A DNA stretch of 64,000 bases from Anopheles merus (GCF_017562075.2 NC_054081.1:23604315-23668314); one strand, 5' to 3'. Counted from the first letter of the stretch, positions 33,999 to 45,787 are shown. The notes: generated by a model from the letters alone, not told the origin. Numbers and translations are program-made.

Positions 33999-34858
33999 CT
34001 TGACGAATACTCAAAACACTCTTAAAATATTATTCATAGCAGAAGCGATAAAAATCAGCCTTCTAAATTCATACACCTTGGGATAAGCCCACCTTTCTAT
34101 TATACACACTTAGATAGCTGCCCGAAAACTGCTATACAATGCAAACGGCTGACAGGCTGAAATTTCAGCCTACGAACTTACAACAGAAACAACGGCGGAT
34201 TATATTTCAAAAAAAAAAATCAGTATCGAAAATATAATTGTTTCTTACTTCTTTAATTGTTTGCTGGGTATAATATTTTAATATGCTATCATTGATAGGG
34301 ATAACTTGATTCTTTTGCGTTTCTTTGCGATTGGGCATATCTGATGCAACGCAAACTCTAATGTTTGGCTTGCTTTCGCAGTTACGTTCAAATTTGCTTT
34401 TGTCATTTTTGTGGATTATCTGTATCAATCATGCATCTATCCTAACCTGTTTTTTATGTTGCTCTTGCCAATTTATACAGCCCCATTAGTAATATTTCAA
34501 TTTACGGTACCTTTTTTAAATACATATCATGTACATATTGCTGCTGTTACTGATGATGGTGCTACGCTGCATTTGTACCGGTGCTAGGTGTTTAATCGGT
34601 GCTAGGTACATACTCGATGTTAGAAGTGAAGTTCTGGGATGTCATTATTCGTCGCTCGATGTCTTGTCGAGGTTGGGACACTTGTCTATTCTCGCCTGCC
34701 AATCCATATTGGGCAGTGAGCTCGCCTTGTATTTTCGTCTTCCACGTTGGGAACGGTTGTTCCTTTCAATCACGTTGGCCACAACTTGTTTCGCACTGCA
34801 CTGAATTGTTCCATATCACTTGCTCCACGAATCGTATAGATTACCAAAATGAGTTATA

Positions 34859-35092
34859 TTATATAGGCAGTTGCATGTTATTGATTCCATCACGTTTTGC
34901 TGAAGTTTCCAATATTTTGAAAATGTTTTTTATTACTTTTTGCATGAGTATGATAGCAAGAAGTATCAGCACAATATGCAGTTTTATCTCATGGGTTTCA
35001 TGCTGCTCTGAGTGAACATTTTGTGTTTGAATAATGGTAAGATCATTATCACCATTGACATTAGCTTTAGGATTTGATGCGTCGTCACCCAT
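34859..35092 (-). CDS. 77-aa leader ORF with one membrane helix in the LTR element
   Basis: ATG at 35092 opens MGDDASNPKANVNGDNDL, a polar N-terminal half, then about 20 hydrophobic residues (LHIVLILLAIILM) and a short basic tail (QKVIKN). It lies between the primer site and gag on the minus strand. The contig 3 copy (52057-52290) encodes the identical 77 residues, although other frames there are broken. Short hydrophobic leader ORFs are known in some mdg1/412-type elements (recall, not checked). Function unknown. Confidence 0.5.
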   Translation of the reverse strand: MGDDASNPKANVNGDNDLTIIQTQNVHSEQHETHEIKLHIVLILLAIILMQKVIKNIFKILETSAKRDGINNMQLPI

Positions 35093-35580
35093 TTTATAAA
35101 TCTGTGCTGTACTGTGGGTTATTGTGAAAAGTTAGCATTTTTAAGCTTTCATCGTTTCTCATTTCAACGTTACTCTACTTGGTAAATCGATCGCAAGAGC
35201 GTTCATACGTTTTTACACATTGGGATAGGTTCTCACAACACTGTGTACGGATAATGTTTGTTCATCAATTAAACTCTCATTTTGCACTTACACTGCACTC
35301 AATGTTTTTTTTTTCATTCTGCACTGCACTGAACCTGTTTGTAGCTGTTCTTTCATCGTTATTGTTTTTTTTTACCTATGGATTACTTTCGCCAGCTCCG
35401 ATGATGAATGTTCCGTAGAAAATGCACATTTGACACTTTTTTTTTTACTTTCCGTCGAATGCCGGTTATGGTCACAATACTTTTGGTTCATCACACGACA
35501 CTTACGCTTTACGTTACCGTTATACGTATCACATTTTACTTGATTTTTACTTAAACTTTTACCCGTCGATTGCAGATTGT

Positions 35581-35594
35581 GGTCACGGTCGCCA
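35581..35594 (-). promoter_or_regulatory. Primer-binding site matching tRNA-Arg 3' end
   Basis: On the minus strand TGGCGACCGTGACC directly follows the LTR end TACTACA. It is complementary to the 3' end of insect tRNA-Arg (TCG anticodon) with CCA, the primer used by mdg1/412-type elements. Confidence 0.75.
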
Positions 35595-35638
35595 TGTAGT
35601 AAGTTTGAAGATAGTTACGGTCGCTATATAATGTGATG
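35595..35638 (-). mobile_element. Remnant of the 5' LTR
   Basis: Only the last 44 bp of the 5' LTR (TGTAGTAAGTTTGAAG on the plus strand) match the 3' LTR; the rest has been lost, so no target duplication can be tested for this element. Confidence 0.75.
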
Positions 35639-35712
35639 GCATAAACATGGTTCTGAGATATTGTTACCCTTTGTAAGCATACTATAGCATTTTTCGATAT
35701 GAATTATACGTA

Positions 35713-36098
35713 CAGTCTGTTCTCGACTTACACGATTCTCGACTTACGCGGATTTGGAGATACGCTTTTTTCCAAATTTGACAGATAAATGGCATGTTAC
35801 ATCAATAATGGGATCAGGCGATAAATGGCATCAGTAAAATTTGCTTCAAGAATTATCCAATGCAGTATAAATTGCATTTTTGCCCTACATTTAATCCCCT
35901 TAAAAGCCGAAAATAACAATATTTTCTGCACGAATCGTATGAAATAAATGTCAAAGTGAATAAAAGTACTAAATTAAATAAATAACACCGATTAGTCAAT
36001 TGCAATGTGGCCGATACTGTGAAATTCGACTTACGCGGTTATTCGAGTTCCGCAGATACCTCGGGAACGCATAAACCGCGTATCTCGGGAACATACTG
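35713..36098. mobile_element. pogo/Tigger-like MITE, 386 bp
   Basis: TA-flanked, ends CAGTCTGTTCTCGACTTACA and, inverted, CAGTATGTTCCCGAGATACG, with repeated 'gacttacgcgg' and 'tctcgggaac' motifs near both ends. No transposase frame. Confidence 0.85.
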
Positions 36099-37720
36099 TA
36101 TACGTGAAAGTTAGATCCTTTTAGTACCTCACACTCCAAATAAAAATGTAAATTGGATAATTTATTTATCTTGTTTTTTTGTAAAGCATTTTTTAGAAAA
36201 AAAAGTTGTGTTATCAACTTTGATGTTTTAACCGGTATGTTTTAATTAGTTTTGGTTTTTGAGTTTTTTAGGTTTATTTGATTTATTTTTATGAACTTGT
36301 TTCCGCAGTTTGTTTTTTTTCTTATGCATATCCTTAACCTTTTCCGATATTATGTATATTTGTGGATACACCATAGACTATCTAAATATATTGCCGAAAT
36401 AAGGATTGTCTTTGTGAATAACGTCTCAGGATTTAAAAAAAATACTACAAGTGTATAACGACCCCCTTAATCTGATTTGGTCATTTTCACCACTGGTTTT
36501 TGGTCATTCATTTGGACACCTTATCCACGCTAAAATACAGTCAGTTGTAATTTTGTTGTATCCGTTTTTGTAAGCAAACGCGCCCTAAAAAGTTTCCTTC
36601 AACAAATAAACAAAAGAAACAAATGTTTCTCTTGCAACAAAACAACATTTTCATAGACCTGGGCATAATGATAAATTCCAGCTAGTGATGGGCGTTTCGG
36701 AGCGTAGCAGACTAACAACTCCGGTAACGGCTCCACACCAACTGCTCCGAATCAACGTCTCAGGACTAATGGTTCAATGGAGACGTTATTGTAGGATAGC
36801 CTAAAAACATAAAATCGTGTCTCGCTGGTATTGAATAAGGATGGATAATTCAGAATGGAGTCATGGATCAATTCCCACTCTGGTGTGCAAAATATGAATC
36901 CAACTCCAGGTCACAACCGGATTAGTCCGGAACAGTCCGGATTAGTTCGGAACAGTCCGGATCAGTCCAGATTAGTCCGGATCAGTCCGGATCAGTCTGG
37001 ATCGTACATATTCGATGACCGACATATCAAGACAGCGGGACCCTTTCCCGAATCTGTCTTAGCCAATGCCAAGACTGCGGTATGATGCTTGAAAACGCTG
37101 ATGATACCTGAATTCATCGGATGCAATGTTGAATCTGCGGCACATTTCTCGAATACACTGTTCCACGCTGAGGACATGCGGTCGAACCAAATTTTTACAT
37201 GTTTTACCTTTATGTACATTAGTGTACTGGAAGCACCCAATTATTGATGGTTTGATAATGTAATGAAATGGTAATAAAATTAAATAAATGTATACGAATG
37301 CATTATTGCATATTTTACAAATTAAAATATTGTATCAATTTCATTAAGTAATTTCAAATGTTTTAATAGCCTTAATTGCTAAAAACTCGAAATGAATTAC
37401 TATGGGCTATAGGAAAATTTTCAATTAACTGTAGCACCATAAGGCTTCTTCTCTGCAAATGTGAGCTAAATCGGTCTAGAACTTTATTTTAAACAATATG
37501 AACATAATGAAACCGATAAAAAAAAAAGGGGACGAAGAGGGTGTATAGAGTAAAAGCAGCACAAAAAATCATACCCTGAGCTATTAACTGTCTATGTGGC
37601 AAATCTGGCGTTAGTCAACGTTATAGTTATTGCGTTGCATCACGCTGTAAATACATACAAATACAATACAAAATTACTGTTCAATTTTATTTATAAGACA
37701 TTTTTTTACATTTATTTCAG
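36099..37720. other. Distal part of yata intron 4, unassigned
   Basis: AT-rich, no gene. It contains the 10-bp minisatellite at 36917-37008 and the dispersed segment 37020-37150 shared with 25760-25860. 37495-37720 is directly upstream of exon 5. Confidence 0.6.
36917..37008 (+). repeat. 10-bp minisatellite, consensus GATCAGTCCG
   Basis: About nine imperfect tandem units of 'gat(t/c)agtccg' and 'gaacagtccg'. The frame across it encodes a Ser-Gly-Leu-Val/Ser-Pro-Asp-Gln pattern only because of the repeat. Confidence 0.9.
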
Positions 37721-37942
37721 TTGGGACGGCTTTTAGACGAAGGCGAATATCAGAAGCGAATAGTGCCATGTGTAGTCAAGTTATTTGCTTCAACTGATCG
37801 TGTAACGCGCTCACGTTTGCTACAGCAACTCGATTTGTTTATTTCGCACTTGCAGCCAAATGTAGTGAATGATCAAATCTTTCCTCAAATTGCACATGGT
37901 TTTCTAGACACTAATCCGACTATTAGAGAACAAACCGTGAAG
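37721..37942 (+). CDS. yata: SCYL1/yata pseudokinase, exon 5
   Basis: Follows 'ttatttcag' and ends at GTG AAG before GTAAGG; 74 codons, phase 0, residues about 337-410. LLDEGEYQKRIVPCVVKLFASTDR and GFLDTNPTIREQTVK are the family's HEAT-repeat signatures. It joins exon 4 in frame across a 22-kb intron. Confidence 0.94.
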
Positions 37943-38017
37943 GTAAGGTTTATCTTATCATTAAATTACAATTGATAGCTAATTTGGTCCTATTTTATTT
38001 ATTACATTTTTTCATAG

Positions 38018-38173
38018 TCAATCATCCATTTAGCGCCTAAACTTAATTATAACAACCTGAATGTAGAAGTGTTGCGTCATTTTGCTCGACTTCAGTCGCG
38101 AGACGACCAGGGCGGTATTCGAACAAACACCACTGTTTGTCTTGGTAAAATCGCACCCCATCTACATCCACAA
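38018..38173 (+). CDS. yata: SCYL1/yata pseudokinase, exon 6
   Basis: 52 codons between acceptor 'tttttcatag' and donor GTAAGA, phase 0. LAPKLNYNNLNVEVLRHFARLQ and GGIRTNTTVCLGKIAPHL continue the HEAT array. Confidence 0.94.
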
Positions 38174-38249
38174 GTAAGACGAACTCAAGTAATACTGGGT
38201 AATGTTGGTATTTGATGATTGTTTCGGATTTTTTCATAATTTTTCAAAG

Positions 38250-38514
38250 GTGCGGCAACGTGTACTTGTGTCTGCCTTTATTCGAGCTATGCGTGATCCA
38301 TTTCCACCGTCGCGAGTAGCAGGAATATTAGCGCTTGCAGCTACTCAGCAGTACTTCTTGTTGAATGAAGTTGCTATACGTATACTACCAGCACTTTGCC
38401 CACTCACAACAGACCCTGAGAAATCGGTCCGCGATCCTGCCTTCAAAACACTACGTGGGTTTTTGGGAAAGTTGGAAAAAGTATCGGAAGACCCCAGTCT
38501 ACGCGAAAGCATGG
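38250..38514 (+). CDS. yata: SCYL1/yata pseudokinase, exon 7
   Basis: 265 bp after 'tttttcaaag', ending before GTGAGT with one base of a split Glu codon. FIRAMRDPFPPSRVAGILALAAT and DPEKSVRDPAFKTLRGFLGKLE are strongly family-typical. Confidence 0.94.
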
Positions 38515-38594
38515 GTGAGTAATGTGTTGCTGAATGTTTGATTGTTCTTGCACTGCTATTCTTGCTGCTTTTTAATTCTCACCTCACATTACAG

Positions 38595-38759
38595 AGGCTG
38601 ATGTTCATACAGCGACTCCGTCGCTCGGTAACGCTGCCGCAACATGGGCTGGGTGGGCAGTGACAGCAGTTACTGCCAAATTCTACCGCAGTCAAAGTGA
38701 CACAGCCCGACCGAAGCCACCACTTACGGGTAAAACCTTGAGTAAGCCTGCTTCTTTGG
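38595..38759 (+). CDS. yata: SCYL1/yata pseudokinase, exon 8 (last one found)
   Basis: Starts after 'cacattacag'. It encodes NAAATWAGWAVTAVTAKFYR, the segment after the HEAT array, then a Pro/Lys linker. A donor-like G|GTATGT at 38759 is preferred over reading on to the TAG at 38765-38767, because the family has a longer acidic tail ending in a basic COPI-binding motif. That tail is not found downstream, so the gene is incomplete here. Confidence 0.85.
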
Positions 38760-38766
38760 GTATGTA

Positions 38767-38940
38767 GCAACCTTTTGATTTATGTACTTCATTTTATTCA
38801 GGCAACAATCGCCTTCTACTATCTTCGTCGTCTTACTCGCTTTGTTTATCTCTTCTTTTCGCTTAAGATGTCTTAGATTTGGAATCCAAATTATTTTCGT
38901 TTTTTGTAAATTTGTTGTTGACAAGTAGTGACTAGTAGTT
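38767..38940. other. Sequence after yata exon 8, unassigned
   Basis: T/C-rich, no further exon recognised. Confidence 0.5.
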
Positions 38941-38943
38941 ATT

Positions 38944-39142
38944 GGCTGGTATTATTGAATCCGTTCGTAGCGGCGGCCTGACGTCCCTAAGTCCCGACAC
39001 TCATTTCCCTAACGTACTAGATGGCTAATGCAGTTATTTACCGCGGTGTTGTAGGACCGGGCACAAGAAATGTGTTGCCATACCTAATGTTTCATGTGAG
39101 CGCCGTACGTTCCCGCTACGAACGGATTCAATGATACCAGCC
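38944..39142. mobile_element. MITE with GGCTGGTATTATTGAATCC ends
   Basis: 199 bp, flanked by ATT on both sides. Inverted ends GGCTGGTAT(T/C)ATTGAATCC extend through 'cgttcgtagcgg', about 30 bp. Confidence 0.85.
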
Positions 39143-39170
39143 ATTGACTTATTTTGACTTTGTTCTTCAT

Positions 39171-39335
39171 CGTTCTTCTGGCCTGCCTGTACCACTTGTG
39201 GGTTGGCTCTCAGTGACTTATGGATTACCCTCCATAGCAGGATAGTCAGTTCTACGTATGGCGGCACGGTCCATTTGGGGTTGAACTCATGGCGGGCATG
39301 TTGGTAAGTCGTACGAGTTGACGACTGTACCACGA
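39171..39335 (-). mobile_element. SINE200-like SINE, copy 3, shortened
   Basis: Minus-strand copy with the B-box-like stretch diverged and about 35 bp missing near the tail. Target duplication not clear. Confidence 0.75.
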
Positions 39336-40535
39336 AAATGGCTATTTTTTTACATTATTTTTGTTTGTTTCTAATTTCTTCTTTATTACTACAGTACGTT
39401 ACAAACATTAGTATTTTGTTGAGTGTATAATAGTCCTTTATGTTTAGCCCTGTAATCTTTTTGATTCCTTGATTGTACTAATTACAAACATAGATATTAA
39501 ACTCAATTCTTGAAATAGTACGATTTTGGCGTTTTTGGTTAGGCAGAACATTTCTCGAATTCGAATACAGTGGATTCTCGCATATCGATTGTAATCCGTT
39601 CCAGTGACACCATCTTTATACGAAAAACTAACTATGTGGGAGGATCTTTTACATATATTTTTTTATGAAAAGGGAAGTATATACATGCTTTCAAAAAATA
39701 TAAAAATATATTTGTAACTTTTGAGGTGTTAGAAATGTCACATCAGACACTAGGAAAAAATGTATTTCAATTTCCAGCAATTCCAAAATAGCCTACAAGA
39801 AACATTCATCGACCATAAATTTGTGCAACTAACAATTTTACGACACTTCTTCTCCTGGAAATAACTTCATAACAAATTTTCGCCCGATCGAAACGGTAAA
39901 CATGAATCGTTTAAGCAATTTGACATGCATTACGCTCCACTCAGAATTTTGTTTAGAATAGTTCACGGTGAAAAATAATGACCAGCGAGGAATGATAAGG
40001 AAACGCATTTAATTAATTATTTCAACTTGTTTTATAGTCTCAATAGTTGGGGGAATTAATTCCCTTTGTTTTGGTGTACGATGAGTAACATTTCGATTAA
40101 TATTCAATGAAATATAGCGAAAAAAACAAAATTTTGACGTTCACGTTCACACGCATTTCCATGTGATTCTCCGCATTGTTTACGGTGAAAAAATAATGTT
40201 CAGCGGGGAATCCCAAGAAAATGCATTTAATTAATTTATTAAATTCAATATTTTGAATAGTTTAGATCGATCGGGAATTGAATATCCTTTCTTTTGGTGT
40301 ACGATAAGCCAAATTCTGATAAAATATTTGTTGAAATATAGCAAAATAAACAAAATTCACGTTCACTTTCACGTAAGGTCTAAAGCGACCTTTATGCGGG
40401 AGGCTTTTTTCATATTACAGTAGGTGACCGCTAACTGCGAGATAAACAAACTCTAGTTAGTAAACAATGTTCGCTAACTGGAGTGATCTTTCTGTGGATT
40501 GATTGTTTTCATTGGCGTTGACTTGAACGAACATA
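39336..40535. other. AT-rich sequence with MITE ends, no gene
   Basis: A possible pogo-like end TACAGTGGATTCTCGCATAT at 39569 has a weak partner at 41820-41835. Two imperfect direct repeats of about 220 bp at 39900-40130 and 40130-40370 share 'cgtacaccaaa'-type stretches. A CAGTAGGTGACCGC MITE end lies at 40417-40490. Confidence 0.45.
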
Positions 40536-41025
40536 GCTTACTTACTTATCCGGCGCTAGAGCTGCTTTGCGGTCTTGGGCTGCCTCAGGAGTGTCCGAAA
40601 CCGCTCACGGTCTCGCGCCAATCTGCCAATCGGTTATCCTGGCCTTAATGGCGGACGTCTCCACGACATCTTGCCACCTCAATTTGGGGCTACCACTGTT
40701 TGACTCCTTTGTCCTTTGCCTTCAATGTGGCTCCTTTGTCCTTGTGGACGGCCTAAAAAGACTTTACGGGCTGGGTCGTCCGTTTCCATGCGTACAACAT
40801 GGTCAGCCCAACGGCGCCTGGCGAGCTTGATACGCTGCACGACAGTGAGGTCGGCGTACAACTCGTATAGCTCGTCATTATAGCGGCTCCTCCATTGTCC
40901 TTCCACACATACGGGGCAAAGTATCCTTCCGAGCATTTTCCTCTCGAACGCGGCTAAGAGGTTTCGTCAGATATGAACAGTTTGCATGTCTCAGTACGTG
41001 TATGAGTACCGTATGTGAGTACCGA
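40536..41025 (-). mobile_element. RTE-clade non-LTR 3' end, 490 bp
   Basis: 11-bp duplication GAACGAACATA (40525-40535, 41026-41036). The minus strand encodes the C-terminal end of an RTE-type ORF2: CVEGQWRSRYNDELYELYADL, RRRWADHVVRMETDDPARKV, then WQDV and ARDRERFRTLLRQPK in another frame, followed by a (GTAA)n tail. Confidence 0.88.
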
Positions 41026-41379
41026 GAACGAACATATCACTCATTTCATTTATGTTGATATAACTATAGTAATTCGTGTGATGGCGTAATTAATAGAAAA
41101 CGTAGTCAAAAGACCATAAATTTGTTAAAAAATGCACATTTGCGATGAAATTCTCTTCTCAAGTTAAATCTTCCGAATGTTACATGTTATGACGTTTAAG
41201 TGTTTTTTTTTTTTGTATTTGTATGAAAAGTAAAAGAATTGTTTCCGATATCAAAATGTGCTGGTATAAATTTATAGCAGTCGATTAAAAATGAAAAATG
41301 TTACAAAAAAAAAATCTGTTGCTAGCCATTTCCTGTTAGATTTGTTTTCCAAAAGAATCCAAAAGAAGCCAGTTTTATT

Positions 41380-41580
41380 CTTCTTTGGCGCAACAACCGT
41401 TGTCGATCAAGGCCTACCTGTACCCACTAGTGATGAAGTGAGCTTGGCTTTCAGTGACTTATTGTTACCATAGCAGGATAGTCAGTCCTACGTATGGGGG
41501 CACGGTCTATTCGGGGCTTGAACCCATGACGGGCATGTTTTAAGTCGTACGAGTTGACGACTGTATCACGAGACCGGCCC
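41380..41580 (-). mobile_element. SINE200-like SINE, copy 4
   Basis: 201 bp with 14-bp duplication AAGCCAGTTTTATT (41366-41379, 41581-41594), B-box-like stretch and short (GAA) tail. Confidence 0.87.
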
Positions 41581-41594
41581 AAGCCAGTTTTATT

Positions 41595-42977
41595 ATAATT
41601 CAACAATTGTTTGAAGTAAATGTTCTTCAGCACAAATTATCTTTTTTATCTAGCAGTTGAACGTCGAAATATTCATGACATTTTCCATGTTTTAAGCGAC
41701 TCCTATAAATTTATACATTTAAACATTTATTATCCTGCAAACAATCATTTGACTTTTCATACAAATAATAAGGTAAAGAGTGTCCCGCATAACGAGTAAG
41801 GCACTTTCACAGATCAAACTCGTTGTATGGGATTCCACTGCATTTTATTCGGGGGACCTTTTCTATTAGAGTACCAGCTTTTCCAACTCTTTCCTGAAGT
41901 TGATGTTTTATAATTGTTCGATAACGATAACTTTGGTTACTTCCTTTCTGATTGTTTCAAAAGATAAGATTTTTATGTACCCGGTCTCACACGGGATAAA
42001 ATTAATGTCTCGTTTTAATTAAAAATAGAAGAATTTGCAATCCAAGAAGTACAAAAACCACGATTACAATGATTACTATGATTTTATCCCAAAGCTTCGG
42101 TTCTTCTTATCTGTCGTAATAACAGTATGTAATTAAGATCTGCTATGACAATCATCCGCTTGGGTACCACTGAGTTTTTCGTTTACCACGGAGTTTATTG
42201 GACCCATATACCATATATCATATACAGGCACTCCATGATATTAATGCGGACTGGAGGGCAATCGCGTATCTCTAATCTTAGCGTAAGTCGACTTTCGATG
42301 TTTTCGGTTAAATTATAGCTAATTTTCGTATCATTCTGCTAGAAGGGGTAAGTTTTAGCCATTAAATTAGTTATTTGATCTGATTTCAACTAAAAAATTA
42401 AAATTTTGTACCATTTAAAATGGTTTTTAAAATTTGGCGTAAAGAGAATTTATTTTGAGTTTGACATTTGATGTATCAAATTAGTATAAGAACTGTCAAA
42501 TTAAGAAAATCGTGTATAGAGAAATTACGTATATCGTGTATGGCGTATATCGAGGAATACCTGTACCTTTTGAAATGGTTTTTAAAATTTTATCAAAGGG
42601 AAGTTATTTTGCATTTGACTTTCGACCGGTCGAATTTGTACAATTTGCTAAAAAAAACTGTCAAATTTAGAACATAACGTATACCAAAATCGCGTATATC
42701 GAATATGGCGTATATTGGGGAATATCTGTACCCATATACCAGCTCTAAAAAGCTATCGCAATTGCGAGGCCTCGTGCGAGCTCGCAAACTGCTCGAAATT
42801 GCTTGCGGGGTTTTAACACCAGTGTAAACTCCACTTAACACCGTGTGTCAAAGCGCTGTATACAACACTACAACAATCCTGCTCTTGGTATGGGATTAGA
42901 AAATAGCTAATAAAATAAGTTTAGTGTAACTTCTGAAAATGATGTAAGTCTTAAAACCTATTCTCATACCACCATAA
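41595..42977. other. Unassigned AT-rich sequence with pogo-like motifs
   Basis: No gene. 42505-42560 and 42675-42735 repeat 'gtatatcg..tatggcgtatat' and 'ggaata(c/t)ctgtacc', probably internal repeats of a pogo-like MITE. A 'gaggcctcgtgcgagctcgc' palindromic stretch lies at 42765-42785. Confidence 0.5.
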
Positions 42978-43530
42978 GGTGTGTGCAAAGTTTCGTTGAA
43001 AATGATCCACCGTTTCGGAGGTTGCTCGCAACAAACACCGTGACACGAGATTTTTATATGATATTTAGTTGTCAAATCTAAAGAAAGCTTGTTTGAACAA
43101 AGTTTTCACCCTCCTGTCAAAAGTGATATTCAAATTTGGTTTTAAAAAACATACTATGAGACCACCTGGACTACGTACACTTTGATTCTACATTCCATCA
43201 CCTGATCTCTTTAATGCATCTTGGGGTAAATGGAAACAATACCGTGTTTTCGAGCAGGCCCTCGAATCTAATTCTAGCTTTGAGGCTATAATAATCTAGA
43301 CTGAACATTGCAGGCTTTTTTTTGTGTGTGGTTTTTGTATGGATTGTTTACATGATATCAGCCTCAACTGTCAAACTCCATACAAAAAACTGACTAGAGT
43401 CGTGAAGGGCCCCAATGTTAGAATACGTGTAGGGGAACTGAGGGTAGTTTTGACACCTTAAGGTTTTCCCCTGATTGCAATACTTTTGCCAATGTAAACC
43501 TACTAATAGGCATGGAAAAGCTTTCTTGAT

Positions 43531-43630
43531 NNNNNNNNNNNNNNNNNNNNNNNNNNNNNNNNNNNNNNNNNNNNNNNNNNNNNNNNNNNNNNNNNNNNNN
43601 NNNNNNNNNNNNNNNNNNNNNNNNNNNNNN
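43531..43630. other. Assembly gap, 100 N, at the centre of the inverted redundancy
   Basis: The 43531 side ends 'agctttcttgat'; the other contig starts with 15 extra bases and then 'atcaagaaagctt', so the two contigs stop at the same locus. Confidence 0.99.
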
Positions 43631-45589
43631 GATGGTACATAAAACATCAAGAAAGCTTTTCCATGCCTATTAGTAGGTTTTACATTGGCAAAAGTATTGC
43701 AATCAGGGGAAAACCTTAAGGTGTCAAATACCCTCAGTTCCCCTACAGTATTCTAACATTGGGCCCTTCACGACTCTAGTCAGTTTTTTGTATGGAGTTT
43801 GACAGGGAGGCTGATATCATGTAAACAATCCATACAAAAACCACACAAAAAACTAGCCTGCAATTTTCAGTCTAGATTATTATAGCCTCAAAGCTAGAAT
43901 TAGATTCGAGGGCCTGCTCGAAAACACGGTATTGTTTCCATTTACCCCAAGATGCATTAAAGAGATCAGGTGATGGAATGTAGAATCAAAGTGTACGTAG
44001 TCCAGGTGGTTCATTAGTAGTTTTTTTTAAAACAAATTTGAATATCACTTTTTGACAGGATGGGTGAAAACTTTGTTCAAACAAGCTTTCTTTAGATTTG
44101 AAACTAAATATACATATAAAAATCTCGTGTCACGGTGTTTGTTGCGAGCAACCTCCGAAACGGCTGGATCATTTTCAACAAACTTTGCACACACCTTATG
44201 GTTGGTATGAGAATAGGTTTTAAGACTACATCATTTTCAGAAGTTACACTAAACTTATTTTATTAGCTATTTTCTAATCCCATACCAAGAGCAGGATTGT
44301 TGTAGTGTTGTATACAGCGCTTTGACACACGGTGGTGTTAAGTGGAGTTTACACTGGTGTTAAAACCCCGCAAGCAATTTCGAGCAGTTTGCGAGCTCGC
44401 ACGAGGCCTCGCAATTGCGATAGCTTTTTAGAGCTGGTATATGGGTACAGATATTCCCCAATATACGCCATATTCGATATACGCGATTTTGGTATACGTT
44501 ATGTTCTAAATTTGACAGTTTTTTTAGCAAATTGTACAAATTCGACCGGTCGAAAGTCAAATGCAAAATAACTTCCTTGATAAAATTTTAAAAAACCATT
44601 TCAAAAGGTACAGGTATTCCTCGATATACGCCATACACGATATACGTAATTTCTCTATATACACGATTTTCTTAATTTGACAGTTCTTATACTAATTTGA
44701 TACATCAAATGTCAAACTCACAATAAATTCTCTTTACGCCAAATTTTAAAAACATTTAAATTAATGGTAAAAATTTTAATTTTTTAGTTGAAATCAGATC
44801 AAATAACTAATTTAATGCTAAAACTTACCCCTCTAGCAGAATGATACGAAAATTAGCTATAATTTAACCGAAAACATCGAAAGTCGACTTACGCTAAGAT
44901 TAGAGAACGCGATTGCCCTCCAGTCCGCATTAATATCATGAGTGCCTGTATATGATATATGGTATAGGGTCCAATAAAATCCGTGGTAAACGAAAAACTC
45001 AGTGTACCCAAGCGGATGATTGTCATAGCAGATCGAATTACATACTGTTATTACGACAGATAAGAAGAACCGAAGCTTTGGATAAAATCATAGTAATCAT
45101 TGTAATCGTGGTTTTTGTACTTCTTGGATTGCAAATTCTTCTATTTTTAATTAAAACGAGACATTAATTTTATCCCGTGTGAGGACCGGTAATAAAAAAA
45201 TCTATCTTTTGAAACATCAGAAAGGAAGTAGTACCAAAGTTATCGTTATCGAACAATTATAAAACATCAACTTCAGGAAAGAGTTGGAAAAGCTGGTACT
45301 CTAATAGAAAAGGTCCCCCGAATAAAATGCAGTGGAATCCCATACAACGAGTTTGATCTGTGAAAGTGCCTTACTCGTTATGCGGGACACTCTTTACCTT
45401 ATTATTTGTATGAAAAGTCAAATGATTGTTTGCAGGATAATAAATGTTTAAATGTATAAATTTATAGGAGTCGCTTAAAACATGGAAAATGTCATGAATA
45501 TTTCGACGTTCAACTGCTAGATAAAAAAGATAATTTGTGCTGAAGAACATTTACTTCAAACAATTGTTGAATTATAATAAAACTGGCTT

Positions 45590-45787
45590 GGGCCGGTCTC
45601 GTGATACAGTCGTCAACTCGTACGACTTAAAAACATGCCCGTCATGGGTTCAAGCCCCGAATAGACCGTGCCCCCATACGTAGGACTGACTATCCTGCTA
45701 TGGTACAATAAGTCACTGAAAGCCAAGCTCACTTCATCACTAGTGGGTACAGGTAGCCTGATCGACACGGTTGTTGCGCCAAGAAGA
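45590..45787 (+). mobile_element. SINE200-like SINE, mirror of copy 4
   Basis: Reverse-complement counterpart of 41380-41580 with flanks AATAAAACTGGCTT. Confidence 0.85.

Larger units (their letters stand above)
31194..35594 (-). mobile_element. Internal region of mdg1-like LTR element, gag without pol
   Basis: On the minus strand the order is primer site (35581-35594), leader with a 77-codon ORF, gag (about 33209 down to 32580), Asn-rich degraded sequence, an 87-codon frame next to the polypurine tract, then the 3' LTR. No protease, reverse transcriptase, RNase H or integrase motif was found. Later insertions are repeat Z with a MITE (33364-33998) and an RTE 3' end (31733-31956). Confidence 0.7.
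25428..43530. repeat. Left arm of the 18-kb inverted redundancy
   Basis: Everything here recurs in reverse complement at 43631-61684, including every element and yata exons 5-8. It ends at the 100-N gap. Confidence 0.95.

Noticed and set aside
36917..37008. CRISPR-like short repeat array
   Set aside because: 10-bp units without spacers in an animal genome; a minisatellite.
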